Shown: piece by piece, positions 8,600 through 16,703 of the stretch
Numbering within the stretch: the first letter of the stretch is position 1
Layout of the letters: every line of letters begins with the position of its first letter
Source: Aliidongia dinghuensis
GTDB taxonomy: Bacteria; Pseudomonadota; Alphaproteobacteria; ATCC43930; CGMCC-115725
DNA length: 64,000 bases
NCBI RefSeq assembly: GCF_014643535.1
Contig: NZ_BMJQ01000001.1
Span: 124,001-188,000, forward strand
Direction: 5' to 3'
The notes under the pieces: generated by a model
What the model was told of the DNA's origin: nothing
Databases searched by the model: none
The model's input: only the letters and a program-made list of their open reading frames with translations
Translations under genes and position numbers: made by a program

Positions 8600-10045
8600 A
8601 TGTCCCTGCGCGTGTCGAAGCCCATTCTGGTGGCGCTGATCATCGCCTGCGCGATGTTCATGGAAAACCTGGACGGTACGGTTATTACGACCGCTCTGCC
8701 GGAGATGGCGAAGTCCTTCGGGACCAACCCGATCCGGCTGTCGCTCGGCATCACCGCCTATATGCTGAGCCTCGCCGTCTTCATCCCGATCAGCGGCTGG
8801 ATCGCCGACCGGTTCGGCGCCCGCACCATCTTCAGCGCGGCGATCGGCGTGTTCACCTTGGGCTCGATCCTGTGCGGCATCAGCCAGAACGTGCCTGAAT
8901 TCGTCGGCGCCCGCGTGCTGCAGGGCATCGGTGGCGCCATGATGGTGCCGGTCGGCCGGCTGGTCCTGCTGCGCTCCTGCGAGAAGTCCGAGCTGGTACG
9001 CGCCATGTCCTACCTGATGGTGCCAGCCATGATCGGCCCGGTCGTGGGCCCGCCCTTGGGCGGCTTCATCACGACTTTCGCGTCCTGGCACTGGATCTTC
9101 TTCCTGAACGTGCCGGTCGGCCTGCTCGGCATCGTGCTGGTCCAGCGCTTCATCGAGAACCATCGCGAACCGGCGACGGCGCCGCTCGACTGGTGGGGCT
9201 TTGTGCTGACCGGCCTGTCGCTCTCGTGCCTCATGTACGGGCTGGAACTGGTCGGCCGGCCCGAGGCCGGCGCGGCCCAGACCCTGGGCTTCCTCGGCGC
9301 CGGGCTTGCGATCGGCCTGCCGGCGGTGCGCCATGCCCTGAAGCATCCGCAGCCGCTCGTTGACCTGGCTCTGCTGCGCGTGCCGACCTTCGGTGCCACG
9401 GTTATCGGCGGCTCGCTGTTCCGCATCGGCGTCGGCGCCATCCCGTTCCTGGTGCCGCTCATGCTGCAGGTGGGCTTCGGCATGGATGCGTTCAGCTCCG
9501 GCCTCCTCACTTTCGCGGCCGCGGCGGGCTCGCTCACCATGAAGATGTCGGGCCGGCCCATCCTGAAGCGCTTCGGCTTCCGCGCCGTGCTGGTGGTGAA
9601 TGGTGCCATCAGCGCCTTCTTCATGATGATCTGCGCGCTGTTCACGCCGGCGACGCCGGCCGTCACCATTTTCGTGCTGCTCTTGGCCGGCGGCTTCTTC
9701 CGCTCGCTTGAGTTCACCAGCCTGAACACGCTCGCTTTTGCCGACGTGTCGAGCCCGAAGATGAGTGCGGCCACCAGCCTCTCCAGCATGGTGCAGCAGG
9801 TCTCGCTCGGCACCGGCGTGGCACTGGGCGCCATCCTGCTGCACCTGCATCTCATGCTCCGCGACGCGCCGCATGGGCCGCTCGGCACGGGCGACTTCCA
9901 TTTCGCCTTCGTCATTATCGGGCTTATCTCGCTTGCCGCGGTCGCCCTCTTCATGCGGCTCGCCCCCGACGCCGGTGCCGAGCTCAGCGGCCATCGCCCG
10001 CGCGGCTTCGCGCCCGAGCGCGCGCCTGCCGCTGGCGACGACTAG
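8600..10045 (+). CDS. DHA2-type MFS multidrug efflux transporter
   Basis: Inner-membrane proton-coupled efflux pump of the major facilitator superfamily, most like the 14-helix DHA2 (EmrB/QacA) group. The 481 residues are mostly hydrophobic helices. Visible motifs are DRFGARTIF after helix 2 (motif A type) and the Gly/Pro-rich GPVVGPPLGG of helix 5 (motif C, typical of exporters). MENLDGTVITTALP in helix 1 is characteristic of DHA2. No EmrA-like adaptor gene or regulator adjoins it, so substrates are unknown. The stop codon sits inside a 14-nt tandem repeat. Confidence 0.88.
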   Translation: MSLRVSKPILVALIIACAMFMENLDGTVITTALPEMAKSFGTNPIRLSLGITAYMLSLAVFIPISGWIADRFGARTIFSAAIGVFTLGSILCGISQNVPEFVGARVLQGIGGAMMVPVGRLVLLRSCEKSELVRAMSYLMVPAMIGPVVGPPLGGFITTFASWHWIFFLNVPVGLLGIVLVQRFIENHREPATAPLDWWGFVLTGLSLSCLMYGLELVGRPEAGAAQTLGFLGAGLAIGLPAVRHALKHPQPLVDLALLRVPTFGATVIGGSLFRIGVGAIPFLVPLMLQVGFGMDAFSSGLLTFAAAAGSLTMKMSGRPILKRFGFRAVLVVNGAISAFFMMICALFTPATPAVTIFVLLLAGGFFRSLEFTSLNTLAFADVSSPKMSAATSLSSMVQQVSLGTGVALGAILLHLHLMLRDAPHGPLGTGDFHFAFVIIGLISLAAVALFMRLAPDAGAELSGHRPRGFAPERAPAAGDD

Positions 10046-10073
10046 CCGGGGACGACTAGCCGGGGACGACTAG
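10037..10073. repeat. 14-nt tandem repeat covering the MFS stop codon
   Basis: Two full copies of gacgactagccggg (10037-10050 and 10051-10064) and a 9-nt partial copy (10065-10073) lie between the convergent stops of the MFS and GFA genes. The MFS stop TAG (10043-10045) is in copy 1. Because the unit is 14 nt, the TAGs of copies 2 and 3 fall in the other two reading frames. Confidence 0.95.
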
Positions 10074-10433
10074 TCAGTCGAGATAGGTCCAGCTATCGGC
10101 ACCGTCGAAGTGCCGGATGCGGATGCCTTCGATATCCTTGGGCGGCATCAGGCGTGCGTTGACCGCGCAGCGGTCGGCTGTCTCGGTGCTGATGCCCCAC
10201 CAATGGGTGATGCAGCCGCACACCCGGCAGTGATGCGTCTCGAGCGTCCTGTCGCCATGCACATAGGCGACGGTGGCGCCGGGCGCCGCGCGGATCGTGA
10301 TCTCGTCCTTCGTGTAATAGGCCCAGCGTGTGCCGAACTTGCGGCATGTGGAGCAGTTGCATTCGGTGAGATGCGCCGGCGCGCGCGAGACGTCGATATG
10401 GACGGCGCCGCAATGGCAGGACGCTTCGAACAT
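10074..10433 (-). CDS. GFA (CENP-V-like) family zinc protein
   Basis: Small 119-residue protein of the GFA family (named for glutathione-dependent formaldehyde-activating enzyme), which binds zinc through conserved cysteines. Visible ligands are CHCG near residue 6, CNCSTCRK near 30 and CRVCG near 77, followed by an aromatic ITHWWG segment. Most such proteins have no proven substrate, so a glutathione-adduct role is only an analogy. The ATG at 10433 follows GGAGGG; the frame runs on upstream without a start signal, which I treat as a shadow of the sigma-factor gene. It is convergent with the MFS gene and stands alone. Confidence 0.83.
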   Translation of the reverse strand: MFEASCHCGAVHIDVSRAPAHLTECNCSTCRKFGTRWAYYTKDEITIRAAPGATVAYVHGDRTLETHHCRVCGCITHWWGISTETADRCAVNARLMPPKDIEGIRIRHFDGADSWTYLD

Positions 10434-10495
10434 GACGGGCCCTCCGAACGCTATGGGGCCTTGAAGGTATAGAGCGGGCGCCGGAATGCCAACCG

Positions 10496-10531
10496 CTGCC
10501 GGGGCTTCTGCTGGGGCTTCTGCCGGGGCTT
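10496..10531. repeat. 12-nt tandem repeat at the end of the sigma-factor gene
   Basis: Three near-identical copies of ctgccggggctt (10496-10507, 10508-10519, 10520-10531; copy 2 has one change) abut and touch the minus-strand stop TGA at 10531-10533. The unit is a multiple of three, but in the two downstream copies the stop triplet reads AGA, so the repeats do not give backup stops in frame. Confidence 0.93.
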
Positions 10532-11772
10532 CAGACGGTGCCGAGGCTCGCGAGCCGCCGTTCGAGCCAGAGCCGCTCGGCCGGCGCGGGGTCGAGCGCC
10601 AGCACGGCGCCGTAGGCCGAGCGCGCCTCGTCGAGCCGGCCGGTCCGGCGCAGCAGGTCCGCGCGCACGGCATGATAGGGCGCGAAGCTCCGGAAGCGCT
10701 CGGCGTCGAGCCCTTCGACCTCGGCCAAGGCGGCGGCCGGGCCGGCGACCTCGGCGAGCGCCACCGCACGGTTAAGCCGGACGACCGGATCGTCGCCGAG
10801 GCGCAGGGCGTCGTCGTAGAGCGCCAGGATCTCGGGCCAGGGCGCCGGCTCGTCGAGGTTGCGGCGCCGGCACCAGGTCGCGTGCAGCGCCGCCTGCCAG
10901 CGGCGCCGTCCATGGGTCGGGCGCGCCGCCGCCTGGTTGAGATAGGCGTCCGCCGCGTCGATCAGCGCACGATTCCACAGCGTCGGATCCTGCTCCGACA
11001 AGGGCACCATGGCACCCGTCGCGTCGAGCCGTGCCGGCCGGCGCGCCTCGGCGTAGCGGACGAGCGCCGCCAGCGCCAGCACCTCCGGCTCGTCCGGCAG
11101 CAGCTCGGCCAGCACACGGGTGAGATCGAGCATCTCGCGACCATAGCCGGCGTGCGGGCCGGCGCCGGCTGCATCTTCATGGGCCTTGGCGTAGGCGATC
11201 TCGAGCGTCTGCAGCACCGCTTCGAGCCGTTCGGGCCAGGCCGCTGGTCCCGGCACCTCGAACGGAACGCCAGCCTCGGCGATCTTGCGCTTGGCGCGGA
11301 CGAGCCGCTGGGTGAGTGTCGGCTCGGCGAGAAGGAAGGCGCGGGCGATCTCGGCGACCGTAAGGCCGCAGACGAGGCGCAGCGTCAAGGCCGCACGGGC
11401 GTCGGCCGCGACCGCCGGATGGCAGCAGACGAAGATCAGCCTGAGCCGCTCGTCCGGGATCAGGAGGGCATCGTCGAGCATCAGCTCCTCCGCAGTCGGC
11501 CCGGGATCGACGGGTTCGGGCGCGACCGGCGCGGGCCGTTCGCGCCGGCTCCGGCGGCGGAGCGCGTCGAGCACGGCCCGGTCGGCAGTCCGATAGAGCC
11601 AGGCGGCCGGGGCGCGCGGGATACCGTCACCGGGCCAGCGCTCGGCTGCGCGGGCGCAAGCCTCGGCGAAGCCGTCCTCGGCCAGGTCGAGGTCGCGATA
11701 GCGGGCGGCGAGGGCGGCGATGATGCGCGCCCCCGACGCCCGCGCCGCGGCGTCGAGCGCCGCGCCGGTCAT
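10531..11772 (-). CDS. ECF sigma factor with C-terminal extension, ECF42 type
   Basis: Extracytoplasmic-function RNA polymerase sigma factor of 413 residues, about twice the usual ECF length. The first ~190 residues hold sigma region 2 (FAEACARAAERWPG and following) and region 4 (LRLVCGLTVAEIARAFL, then LTQRLVRAKRKI). The rest is the helical, TPR-like extension (DUF6596 type) of the ECF42 group. ECF42 genes typically sit beside a DGPF/YCII gene; here that partner ends 13 bases upstream in the same direction. No anti-sigma gene is present, as is usual for this group, where the extension is thought to control activity. The target promoters are unknown. Confidence 0.88.
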   Translation of the reverse strand: MTGAALDAAARASGARIIAALAARYRDLDLAEDGFAEACARAAERWPGDGIPRAPAAWLYRTADRAVLDALRRRSRRERPAPVAPEPVDPGPTAEELMLDDALLIPDERLRLIFVCCHPAVAADARAALTLRLVCGLTVAEIARAFLLAEPTLTQRLVRAKRKIAEAGVPFEVPGPAAWPERLEAVLQTLEIAYAKAHEDAAGAGPHAGYGREMLDLTRVLAELLPDEPEVLALAALVRYAEARRPARLDATGAMVPLSEQDPTLWNRALIDAADAYLNQAAARPTHGRRRWQAALHATWCRRRNLDEPAPWPEILALYDDALRLGDDPVVRLNRAVALAEVAGPAAALAEVEGLDAERFRSFAPYHAVRADLLRRTGRLDEARSAYGAVLALDPAPAERLWLERRLASLGTV

Positions 11773-11785
11773 CGAGACGCGACTG

Positions 11786-12154
11786 TCACTGCGCCTCGTA
11801 GCCGCCCGGCGGCGGCGGGATCACCGGACGGACCTCGATGGCGCCGTGGGCCGTGAGCGGCACGCGCCGGGCGATCGCGAGCGCTTCGTCCAGGTCGGCG
11901 ACGTCGATCAGGTAGAAGCCGCCCAGCTGCTCCTTGGTTTCGGCGAACGGGCCGTCGTGCACCGTCTGCCGGCCATTGTCGGTGCGGATGGTGGTGGCGA
12001 GCTTGACGCTCTTCAGGCCCGAGCCGCCGATGCGCTTGGCGCCCAGCTCCCGCACCAGGGCGATGTGGCGGGGCCTGATCGCGTCCATGGCCGGGCCCTC
12101 CTTGTTCGGGCCGTAGACCGTCTCGTCCTCGTAGATCAGCAGCGCATACAGCAT
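11786..12154 (-). CDS. DGPF/YCII domain protein, partner of the ECF sigma factor
   Basis: A 122-residue YCII-related protein carrying the diagnostic DGPFAETKEQLGGFYLID motif and LDEALAIA helix. These small ferredoxin-like-fold proteins are the standard neighbours, and probably targets, of ECF42 sigma factors; their chemistry is unknown. The ATG at 12154 follows AGAGGAG. An upstream in-frame ATG at 12196 would add 14 unlikely residues. The gene precedes the sigma gene by 13 bases and is almost certainly in one operon with it. Confidence 0.87.
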   Translation of the reverse strand: MLYALLIYEDETVYGPNKEGPAMDAIRPRHIALVRELGAKRIGGSGLKSVKLATTIRTDNGRQTVHDGPFAETKEQLGGFYLIDVADLDEALAIARRVPLTAHGAIEVRPVIPPPPGGYEAQ

Positions 12155-12258
12155 CGAACCGCTCCTCTTTCGCATGCGGGCACGCGGGGATCGCATCCCG
12201 TCGAGGCAGAGACGCGCAGCCTCGGCCGGAATCGACAGGCGGTCGAATAATTTTGTCG

Positions 12259-12307
12259 AATTATTTTCCGGCCTAATTATTTTTCGGGCCTAATTATTTT
12301 TCGGGCC
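12259..12307. repeat. AT-rich 17-nt tandem repeat over the TfoX-like stop codon
   Basis: The unit aattatttttcgggcct occurs at 12275-12291 and, lacking its last base, at 12292-12307; a 16-nt variant lies at 12259-12274. The minus-strand stop TAA of the TfoX-like gene (12294-12296) is inside the last copy. The array is strongly AT-rich in a GC-rich neighbourhood, and each copy places TAA in a different frame. Confidence 0.93.
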
Positions 12308-12635
12308 GGCTCGCCGCGACGAAGCGCTGCGCTTCCTCGGCGAGCGCCGTCCAGTCCGCCTCGCGGGCCGGATCGACGGTCAGCCACTCCTTCATCGGCC
12401 GGCCCTTGTTGGCGTCGAACGGCACGCCCCAGCCGGCCTCGACCAGTTCGGCGACGCGGGGGCGCGGCAGCTTCACGACGAGCCGCCCGCGCGTCAGCAT
12501 GGCGAAGATGCGGCCGTCGGTGAGCAGTGCCGTCGAACCGAAGCCTTTCTTCTCGGACAGGCTCGCGGTGCCGCGCGCGACGAACTGGGCGGCGAGCGCC
12601 GCGTAGCGGGCTTCGGGCGTGAGGGCTTCATCCAT
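12294..12635 (-). CDS. TfoX/Sxy N-terminal domain-like protein
   Basis: Small 113-residue cytosolic protein matching the TfoX N-terminal domain pattern: KKGFGSTALLTDGRIFAML, then GRLVVKLP and a conserved KGRPMKEWL. It lacks the C-terminal domain of the competence regulator TfoX/Sxy, so a role in competence cannot be inferred; stand-alone proteins of this kind are common and uncharacterised. It lies alone after the porin promoter region, on the opposite strand. The last four codons lie in the 17-nt tandem repeat, which may have altered its C-terminus. Confidence 0.72.
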   Translation of the reverse strand: MDEALTPEARYAALAAQFVARGTASLSEKKGFGSTALLTDGRIFAMLTRGRLVVKLPRPRVAELVEAGWGVPFDANKGRPMKEWLTVDPAREADWTALAEEAQRFVAASRPEK

Positions 12636-12677
12636 CGTCGGGCTCCGATGATCCGGATGATTCGCGCTGGGCGTTTC

Positions 12678-12705
12678 TTGACCCGCTGCTGCAAGTCCCT
12701 ACACT
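12678..12705 (+). promoter_or_regulatory. candidate sigma-70 promoter of the porin gene
   Basis: TTGACC at 12678-12683 and TACACT at 12700-12705 are separated by 16 bases. The pair faces the porin gene and would give a leader of roughly 95 bases. The match is good but not tested. Confidence 0.5.
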
Positions 12706-12808
12706 AGCATCGTGATTGGCACATCTGTAACGTTGGCGACGTACTTTTCCGGCCATGACAATCCAGTTCCCGCCCGGGGATCGAGAGCGCCAGAGAGCGA
12801 GGCCTGCG

Positions 12809-14233
12809 ATGAGGAAACAGCTTCTCCAGACATCCGCCTTCGTTGCAGCGAGCCTTCTCGCGCACGGCGCCTATGCGCAGACCACGACGACGGATCAGCC
12901 GATCCAGATGCGGCTCGGTGGCCAGTACTACACCGGCGCCGCCGCGATGATCTCGCAGGACGACAACCCGGGCCAGGCCGCCTACAAGCGCCAGCCGACC
13001 GGGTTCCAGGATTATTTCCTGATCCGCTTCATGGGCTCGACCACGTTCGCGAACGGCATCACCGCCGGCGTCTTCACGCGTCTCAATGCGTTCAGCGCGC
13101 CCAATGGCACGGTCAACACGTCGAACGGCTTCCAGAGCTCGAACAACACGACGATCAAGGACTCGTACATCTATCTGAAGAACGCCAACAGTTTCGGCGA
13201 ATGGCGTCTCGGCGACTTCAGCGACGTGCGCCGTGACGATGCGGTCGGCATCAATGCCGGCGTTACCGGCGACCAGGCGATCGGCGCCAACTCGGGCGAC
13301 ATCTATTTCTCGGGCTCGCCCGTGATCAATCTGACCACGCTCAACCTCGACAGCCGTGGCACCAAGGTGGCCTACTACAGCCCGGTCATCTACGGCTTCC
13401 ATTTCGATGCCAGCTACACACCGGACAAGGCGGGTGGTCATACCAACGGTCCGGGCAACATCGGTGACAACAACGGCCCGACCGACAACCAGACGAACGG
13501 CCTGACGCCGAGCTATCTCAACAACGCCACCGCCTATAACTACTGGTCGCTGGCGACGGGCTGGACCGGCACGGTCGGCCCGGTGAAGCTGGCCTGGACG
13601 GCCGGCTATACGGAGGCGAGCCGCAAGGGCGCCTGCGCCAACAAGGTGGCGCTCGGCAACGACGCGGCCATTCTTGCCAATGGCAACGTCGACTGCGCGC
13701 TGACCTCGACCAACAACGCCAATCCGCGCGTCTACAACAGCGGCATCCAGGTCAACTACGGACCCTATGAACTGGGCTTCGACTACGAGCAGTCGGTCGC
13801 GATCCCGAACGGCCTGACCGGCGGCATCGGCCAGGCGACGACGTTCAACGCCGCAGGCCTGCCGACCGCGTTCACCAACCGCACGAACGAGGAGGTCAAC
13901 AAGGAGTTCGACCTCAACCTGTCCTACACGATCGGCGCGATCCGCCTCGGTGCAGAATGGGCCCGTGGCGAGTTCGAAGGCATCACCGGCGATCCGGACG
14001 TGAAGCGCGCCGCGATCAACGACGTGATCCAGGTCGGCGCCACCTATACGGTCGGGCCGGGCGTCAATGTCGCCGGCTTGATCCAGCAGACGCTCTACGA
14101 CCCGAACGGCCACTATATCCCGAACGGCGCCAGCTTCACGCCGGGCAACGGCGGCGTTGCGGCCAACAACAACGTCTACGCCAAAAGCTTCAACTCGACG
14201 GCGCTCATCATGGAGACGTCGTTCCGCTGGTAG
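12809..14233 (+). CDS. outer-membrane porin (Gram-negative porin family)
   Basis: Predicted trimeric general-diffusion porin of the Porin_4 type. The 474-residue precursor has a Sec signal peptide (MRKQLLQTSAFVAASLLAHG, cut after AYAQ). It continues with typical barrel strands (MRLGGQYYTGAAAMIS, SYIYLKNANSFGEWRLGDF) rich in Gly, Asn and aromatic residues, and ends in METSFRW with an aromatic last residue. I chose the ATG at 12809, which starts the signal peptide; an upstream ATG at 12755 would add a charged tail before it. Its 3' end overlaps the convergent TetR gene by 26 bases. Pore selectivity is not evident. Confidence 0.9.
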   Translation: MRKQLLQTSAFVAASLLAHGAYAQTTTTDQPIQMRLGGQYYTGAAAMISQDDNPGQAAYKRQPTGFQDYFLIRFMGSTTFANGITAGVFTRLNAFSAPNGTVNTSNGFQSSNNTTIKDSYIYLKNANSFGEWRLGDFSDVRRDDAVGINAGVTGDQAIGANSGDIYFSGSPVINLTTLNLDSRGTKVAYYSPVIYGFHFDASYTPDKAGGHTNGPGNIGDNNGPTDNQTNGLTPSYLNNATAYNYWSLATGWTGTVGPVKLAWTAGYTEASRKGACANKVALGNDAAILANGNVDCALTSTNNANPRVYNSGIQVNYGPYELGFDYEQSVAIPNGLTGGIGQATTFNAAGLPTAFTNRTNEEVNKEFDLNLSYTIGAIRLGAEWARGEFEGITGDPDVKRAAINDVIQVGATYTVGPGVNVAGLIQQTLYDPNGHYIPNGASFTPGNGGVAANNNVYAKSFNSTALIMETSFRW

Positions 14234-14906
14234 CGGGCTCGTCTGCGGTCGGCTCGGGCCAGCCGTCGCAGCCGCCAAGGAACAGGCGCGTGGTGCGCCG
14301 GACCCAGTGCGCCTGTTCGGCGGGCGTCATGGGCGTGCCGAGGCCGAGCGCCAGGCGCTGCGGCCACGAGACGATCATCTGGATGAATTGCCCGGCGGCG
14401 AACTCGGCCGTATCGGGGGATAGGGCGGGGCCGTCCTTCCGCGTGCGCAGCACCTGAGCGATGAGCGCTACTGCTTCGGCCCGGCCGTGCTGGGTGCTGA
14501 CGGCCGCCACCAGTTCCGGGAAACGGGCCGATTCCGCGACGATCAGGCGGTTGAGCGCCAGCGCGCGCGGCGCCAGCGCCGCCTGCAGCATGAGGCCGCC
14601 CAGCCGTTCCAGGATCGCGGCACTCGTGGTCCCGACCAGCAGCGGGACGTCGGGCGGCGGGCGGATCTCGTCGACGATCCGGGCGACGACGGCGGCGAAC
14701 AAGGCCGGCTTGCCGTCGTAGCGATGATAGAAGGTCCGCTTGGACATGCCGGCGGCCTGGGCGATCGCTTCGATGCTGGTGCTGCCGTAGCCGTCGCGCA
14801 GGAAGAAGTCGGTCGCGATCTCCAGGATCTTTTCGCCGAGCCGTTCCGCTGCCGCCCGCGACGGTCGCCCGCCGCGCGCCCTCTGCCGATCCTCTGCTGC
14901 CGTCAC
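14208..14906 (-). CDS. TetR/AcrR family transcriptional regulator
   Basis: DNA-binding repressor-type protein of 232 residues. The N-terminal TetR helix-turn-helix covers about residues 20-70 (ILEIATDFFLRDGYGSTSIE, then AGMSKRTFYHRYDGKPALF). The C-terminal ligand domain resembles the AefR-like group (ALNRLIVAESARFPELV). It begins with GTG, which overlaps the TGA of the upstream Tyr/Pro-rich protein gene in a GTGA, so translation of the two is probably coupled. At its end it runs 26 bases into the convergent porin gene. The regulated gene is unknown; the coupled gene and the porin are the first candidates. Confidence 0.88.
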   Translation of the reverse strand: MTAAEDRQRARGGRPSRAAAERLGEKILEIATDFFLRDGYGSTSIEAIAQAAGMSKRTFYHRYDGKPALFAAVVARIVDEIRPPPDVPLLVGTTSAAILERLGGLMLQAALAPRALALNRLIVAESARFPELVAAVSTQHGRAEAVALIAQVLRTRKDGPALSPDTAEFAAGQFIQMIVSWPQRLALGLGTPMTPAEQAHWVRRTTRLFLGGCDGWPEPTADEPATSGTTSP

Positions 14907-15247
14907 CGCGGATAATAGCCGGGCGGCGCGTAATAGCCGGGCGGCGGCGCGTAATAGTAGGGCTGCGGGGCGTAATAGGGCTGTGGTGGCGGCGCGTAAT
15001 AGACCGGCGGCGGTGCGTAGTAGGCGGGTGCAGGGGGTGCCGCATAGACCGGCTCGGGGGCTATCGCGCGGAACGGCGCTGTCGCGATCACTGCCGCCGT
15101 GCCGACGATGGCGGCCGCAGCCGCGGCGAGGCCGAACACGACGCCGCCGCCGTGATGGAAATGCTCATGGGCAGAAGCCGGGGAGATGGGCGCTGCGGCC
15201 AGCGCCGCGGCCGCGAGGATGCTGAGCGAAACGGTCGTGATGCGCAT
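14903..15247 (-). CDS. exported Tyr/Pro-rich repeat protein
   Basis: A 114-residue secreted protein of unknown function. A clear signal peptide (LSILAAAALAAAPISPASA) is followed by a His-rich HEHFHHGGG, a Gly/Ala hydrophobic stretch and a C-terminal half made of PYYAPPP-like repeats. Such proteins occur widely in alphaproteobacteria as presumed cell-surface or periplasmic components. It precedes and overlaps the TetR gene by 4 bases, which is unusual for a structural protein. The repeats are imperfect at DNA level. Function cannot be assigned. Confidence 0.75.
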   Translation of the reverse strand: MRITTVSLSILAAAALAAAPISPASAHEHFHHGGGVVFGLAAAAAAIVGTAAVIATAPFRAIAPEPVYAAPPAPAYYAPPPVYYAPPPQPYYAPQPYYYAPPPGYYAPPGYYPR

Positions 15248-15581
15248 GGCCCGAGCCTTTCGAGGGGCGCCCGCAGAGGGGGCCGCTCACGAATATAGGC
15301 GCGCGATAAACGAAACGCAACGGTACCGTTTTGTTTTTAAAGACCGCATTTCGTCAGATGTCAACGGTCGCACGCAAAAGGTGCGCGGTATCCATTTGCG
15401 CTGCTCACAATTGCGCTTAGACTGGGTGCGTCCCAACGCATCTTGACCATGAACCGGGCGCTTCCCCGTGTGCCGATCGGTCCCGGCCCGCCCCGGCGGA
15501 TCTGCTCCGGGCGACGACGTCGCCCGCGCCGGACACGTACGCCCAACTCTCACATGCGCTCGACTCTATCGGGAGAAGGCC
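15248..15581. other. divergent intergenic region, no gene seen
   Basis: The 334 bases between the Tyr/Pro-rich protein gene (minus) and the HAF-repeat gene (plus) hold an AT-richer patch at about 15310-15420 and presumably both promoters. In-frame reading into the HAF gene from 15468 exists but lacks a start signal. I found no RNA gene, no strong hairpin and no repeats. Confidence 0.5.
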
Positions 15582-16685
15582 ATGATGCAGCGCTCGATCC
15601 GGTCTGCCGCCGTCCTTGCGACCCTGCTTGCCGTCGCCGGCGGCGGGGCAGCCTTGGGCGGCGACCCGTCGCCTTATGTGATGCAAAAGCTCAGTCTGCC
15701 CAGCTCATTGCTGAACTATGCCGAGGGCATCAACAATCACGGTGTCGCCGTCGGTGGCGTCGATCCGAACAGCTTGCTGCGCGATATCGGGCTGAGCGCC
15801 GCCATCTATTCCAACGGACAGGTCAGCGGCGCGGGCGTGCTGGTCGGCGCCACCGGCAGCTACGACTATGCCATCAACGACCTCGGCCGGTCGGTCGGCT
15901 GGGCGATCAAGCTGCTCGGCGTCTATCCGGGGCCGACGCTCACCCACGCCGTGCTGTTCGCCCATGACACGGCGCAGGACCTGGGCGCACTGCCGGGCGG
16001 CGGCAACAGCGAGGCCTATGCCATCAACCAGCTGGACGTCGCAGCCGGCTATTCCCAGGTGAACGCGCTGTCGTTCGAGACCCACGCGACGCTCTTCACC
16101 TTCGCCACCCATTCGGTGACCGATCTCGGCACCTTGCCAGGCGACATCTCCAGCATCGCCTACGGCATCAACGACTATGGCCTGGTGGTCGGCTCGTCGT
16201 TCGACAGCAACGAAAACGAGCGGGCTGTGCGGTTCTTGCCCGGGCCGGTGACGGCGCTCGGGACGCTGCCGGGCGACAGCATCAGCGAGGCGCGCGGCGT
16301 CAACGACCAAGGCCAGGCGGTGGGCTTTTCCACCAGGCTGCGCGGTTCCACCCATGCCGTGATGTTCGCGGGCGGCCAGGTGGTCGACCTCGGCGTCTAT
16401 CCGGGCGGCACGTACAGCGTCGCGGCCGCGATCAATAATTTCGGCCAGGCGGTCGGCTCCGGCGATACCGGCGACGGCAGCTTCGGCCATGCGCTCCTGT
16501 TCCAGAACGGCCAGGTCGTGGATTTGGGCCAGCTGCCGGGCGGCAACAGCAGCTGGGCGACCGCCATCAATGATCGAGGCGACATCGTCGGCTCGGCCAA
16601 CGACGGCAACGGCACCGTCTGGGCGGTGAAATGGACGCTCGCCCACTGGGCCGTCGGGCCGCTACGCCCGTTGCCAGGCCGATAA
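15582..16685 (+). CDS. exported HAF-repeat protein
   Basis: Secreted protein of 367 residues made of about seven tandem HAF-type repeats of roughly 45-50 residues. Each has a core such as LGTLPGDISSIAYGINDYG or LGQLPGGNSSWATAINDRG followed by VVGSS-like strands. A signal peptide (RSIRSAAVLATLLAVAGGG) precedes them. HAF repeats are predicted to form an extracellular beta structure, possibly a propeller; their role is unknown. The ATG at 15582 has GGGAGAAGG just upstream. It is convergent with the cyclotransferase-like gene and has no obvious partner. Confidence 0.82.
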   Translation: MMQRSIRSAAVLATLLAVAGGGAALGGDPSPYVMQKLSLPSSLLNYAEGINNHGVAVGGVDPNSLLRDIGLSAAIYSNGQVSGAGVLVGATGSYDYAINDLGRSVGWAIKLLGVYPGPTLTHAVLFAHDTAQDLGALPGGGNSEAYAINQLDVAAGYSQVNALSFETHATLFTFATHSVTDLGTLPGDISSIAYGINDYGLVVGSSFDSNENERAVRFLPGPVTALGTLPGDSISEARGVNDQGQAVGFSTRLRGSTHAVMFAGGQVVDLGVYPGGTYSVAAAINNFGQAVGSGDTGDGSFGHALLFQNGQVVDLGQLPGGNSSWATAINDRGDIVGSANDGNGTVWAVKWTLAHWAVGPLRPLPGR

Positions 16686-16703
16686 GTCAACGGGGCAAAT
16701 GAG

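Noticed and set aside
10074..10913. 279-codon frame that would fuse GFA to sigma-factor DNA
   Set aside because: Only the last 119 codons encode the GFA family; the rest is a shadow of the ECF sigma gene, and a good ATG with GGAGGG exists at 10433.
15468..15581. N-terminal extension of the HAF-repeat protein
   Set aside because: The frame is open but lacks a start signal, whereas the ATG at 15582 has a strong ribosome site and begins a signal peptide.
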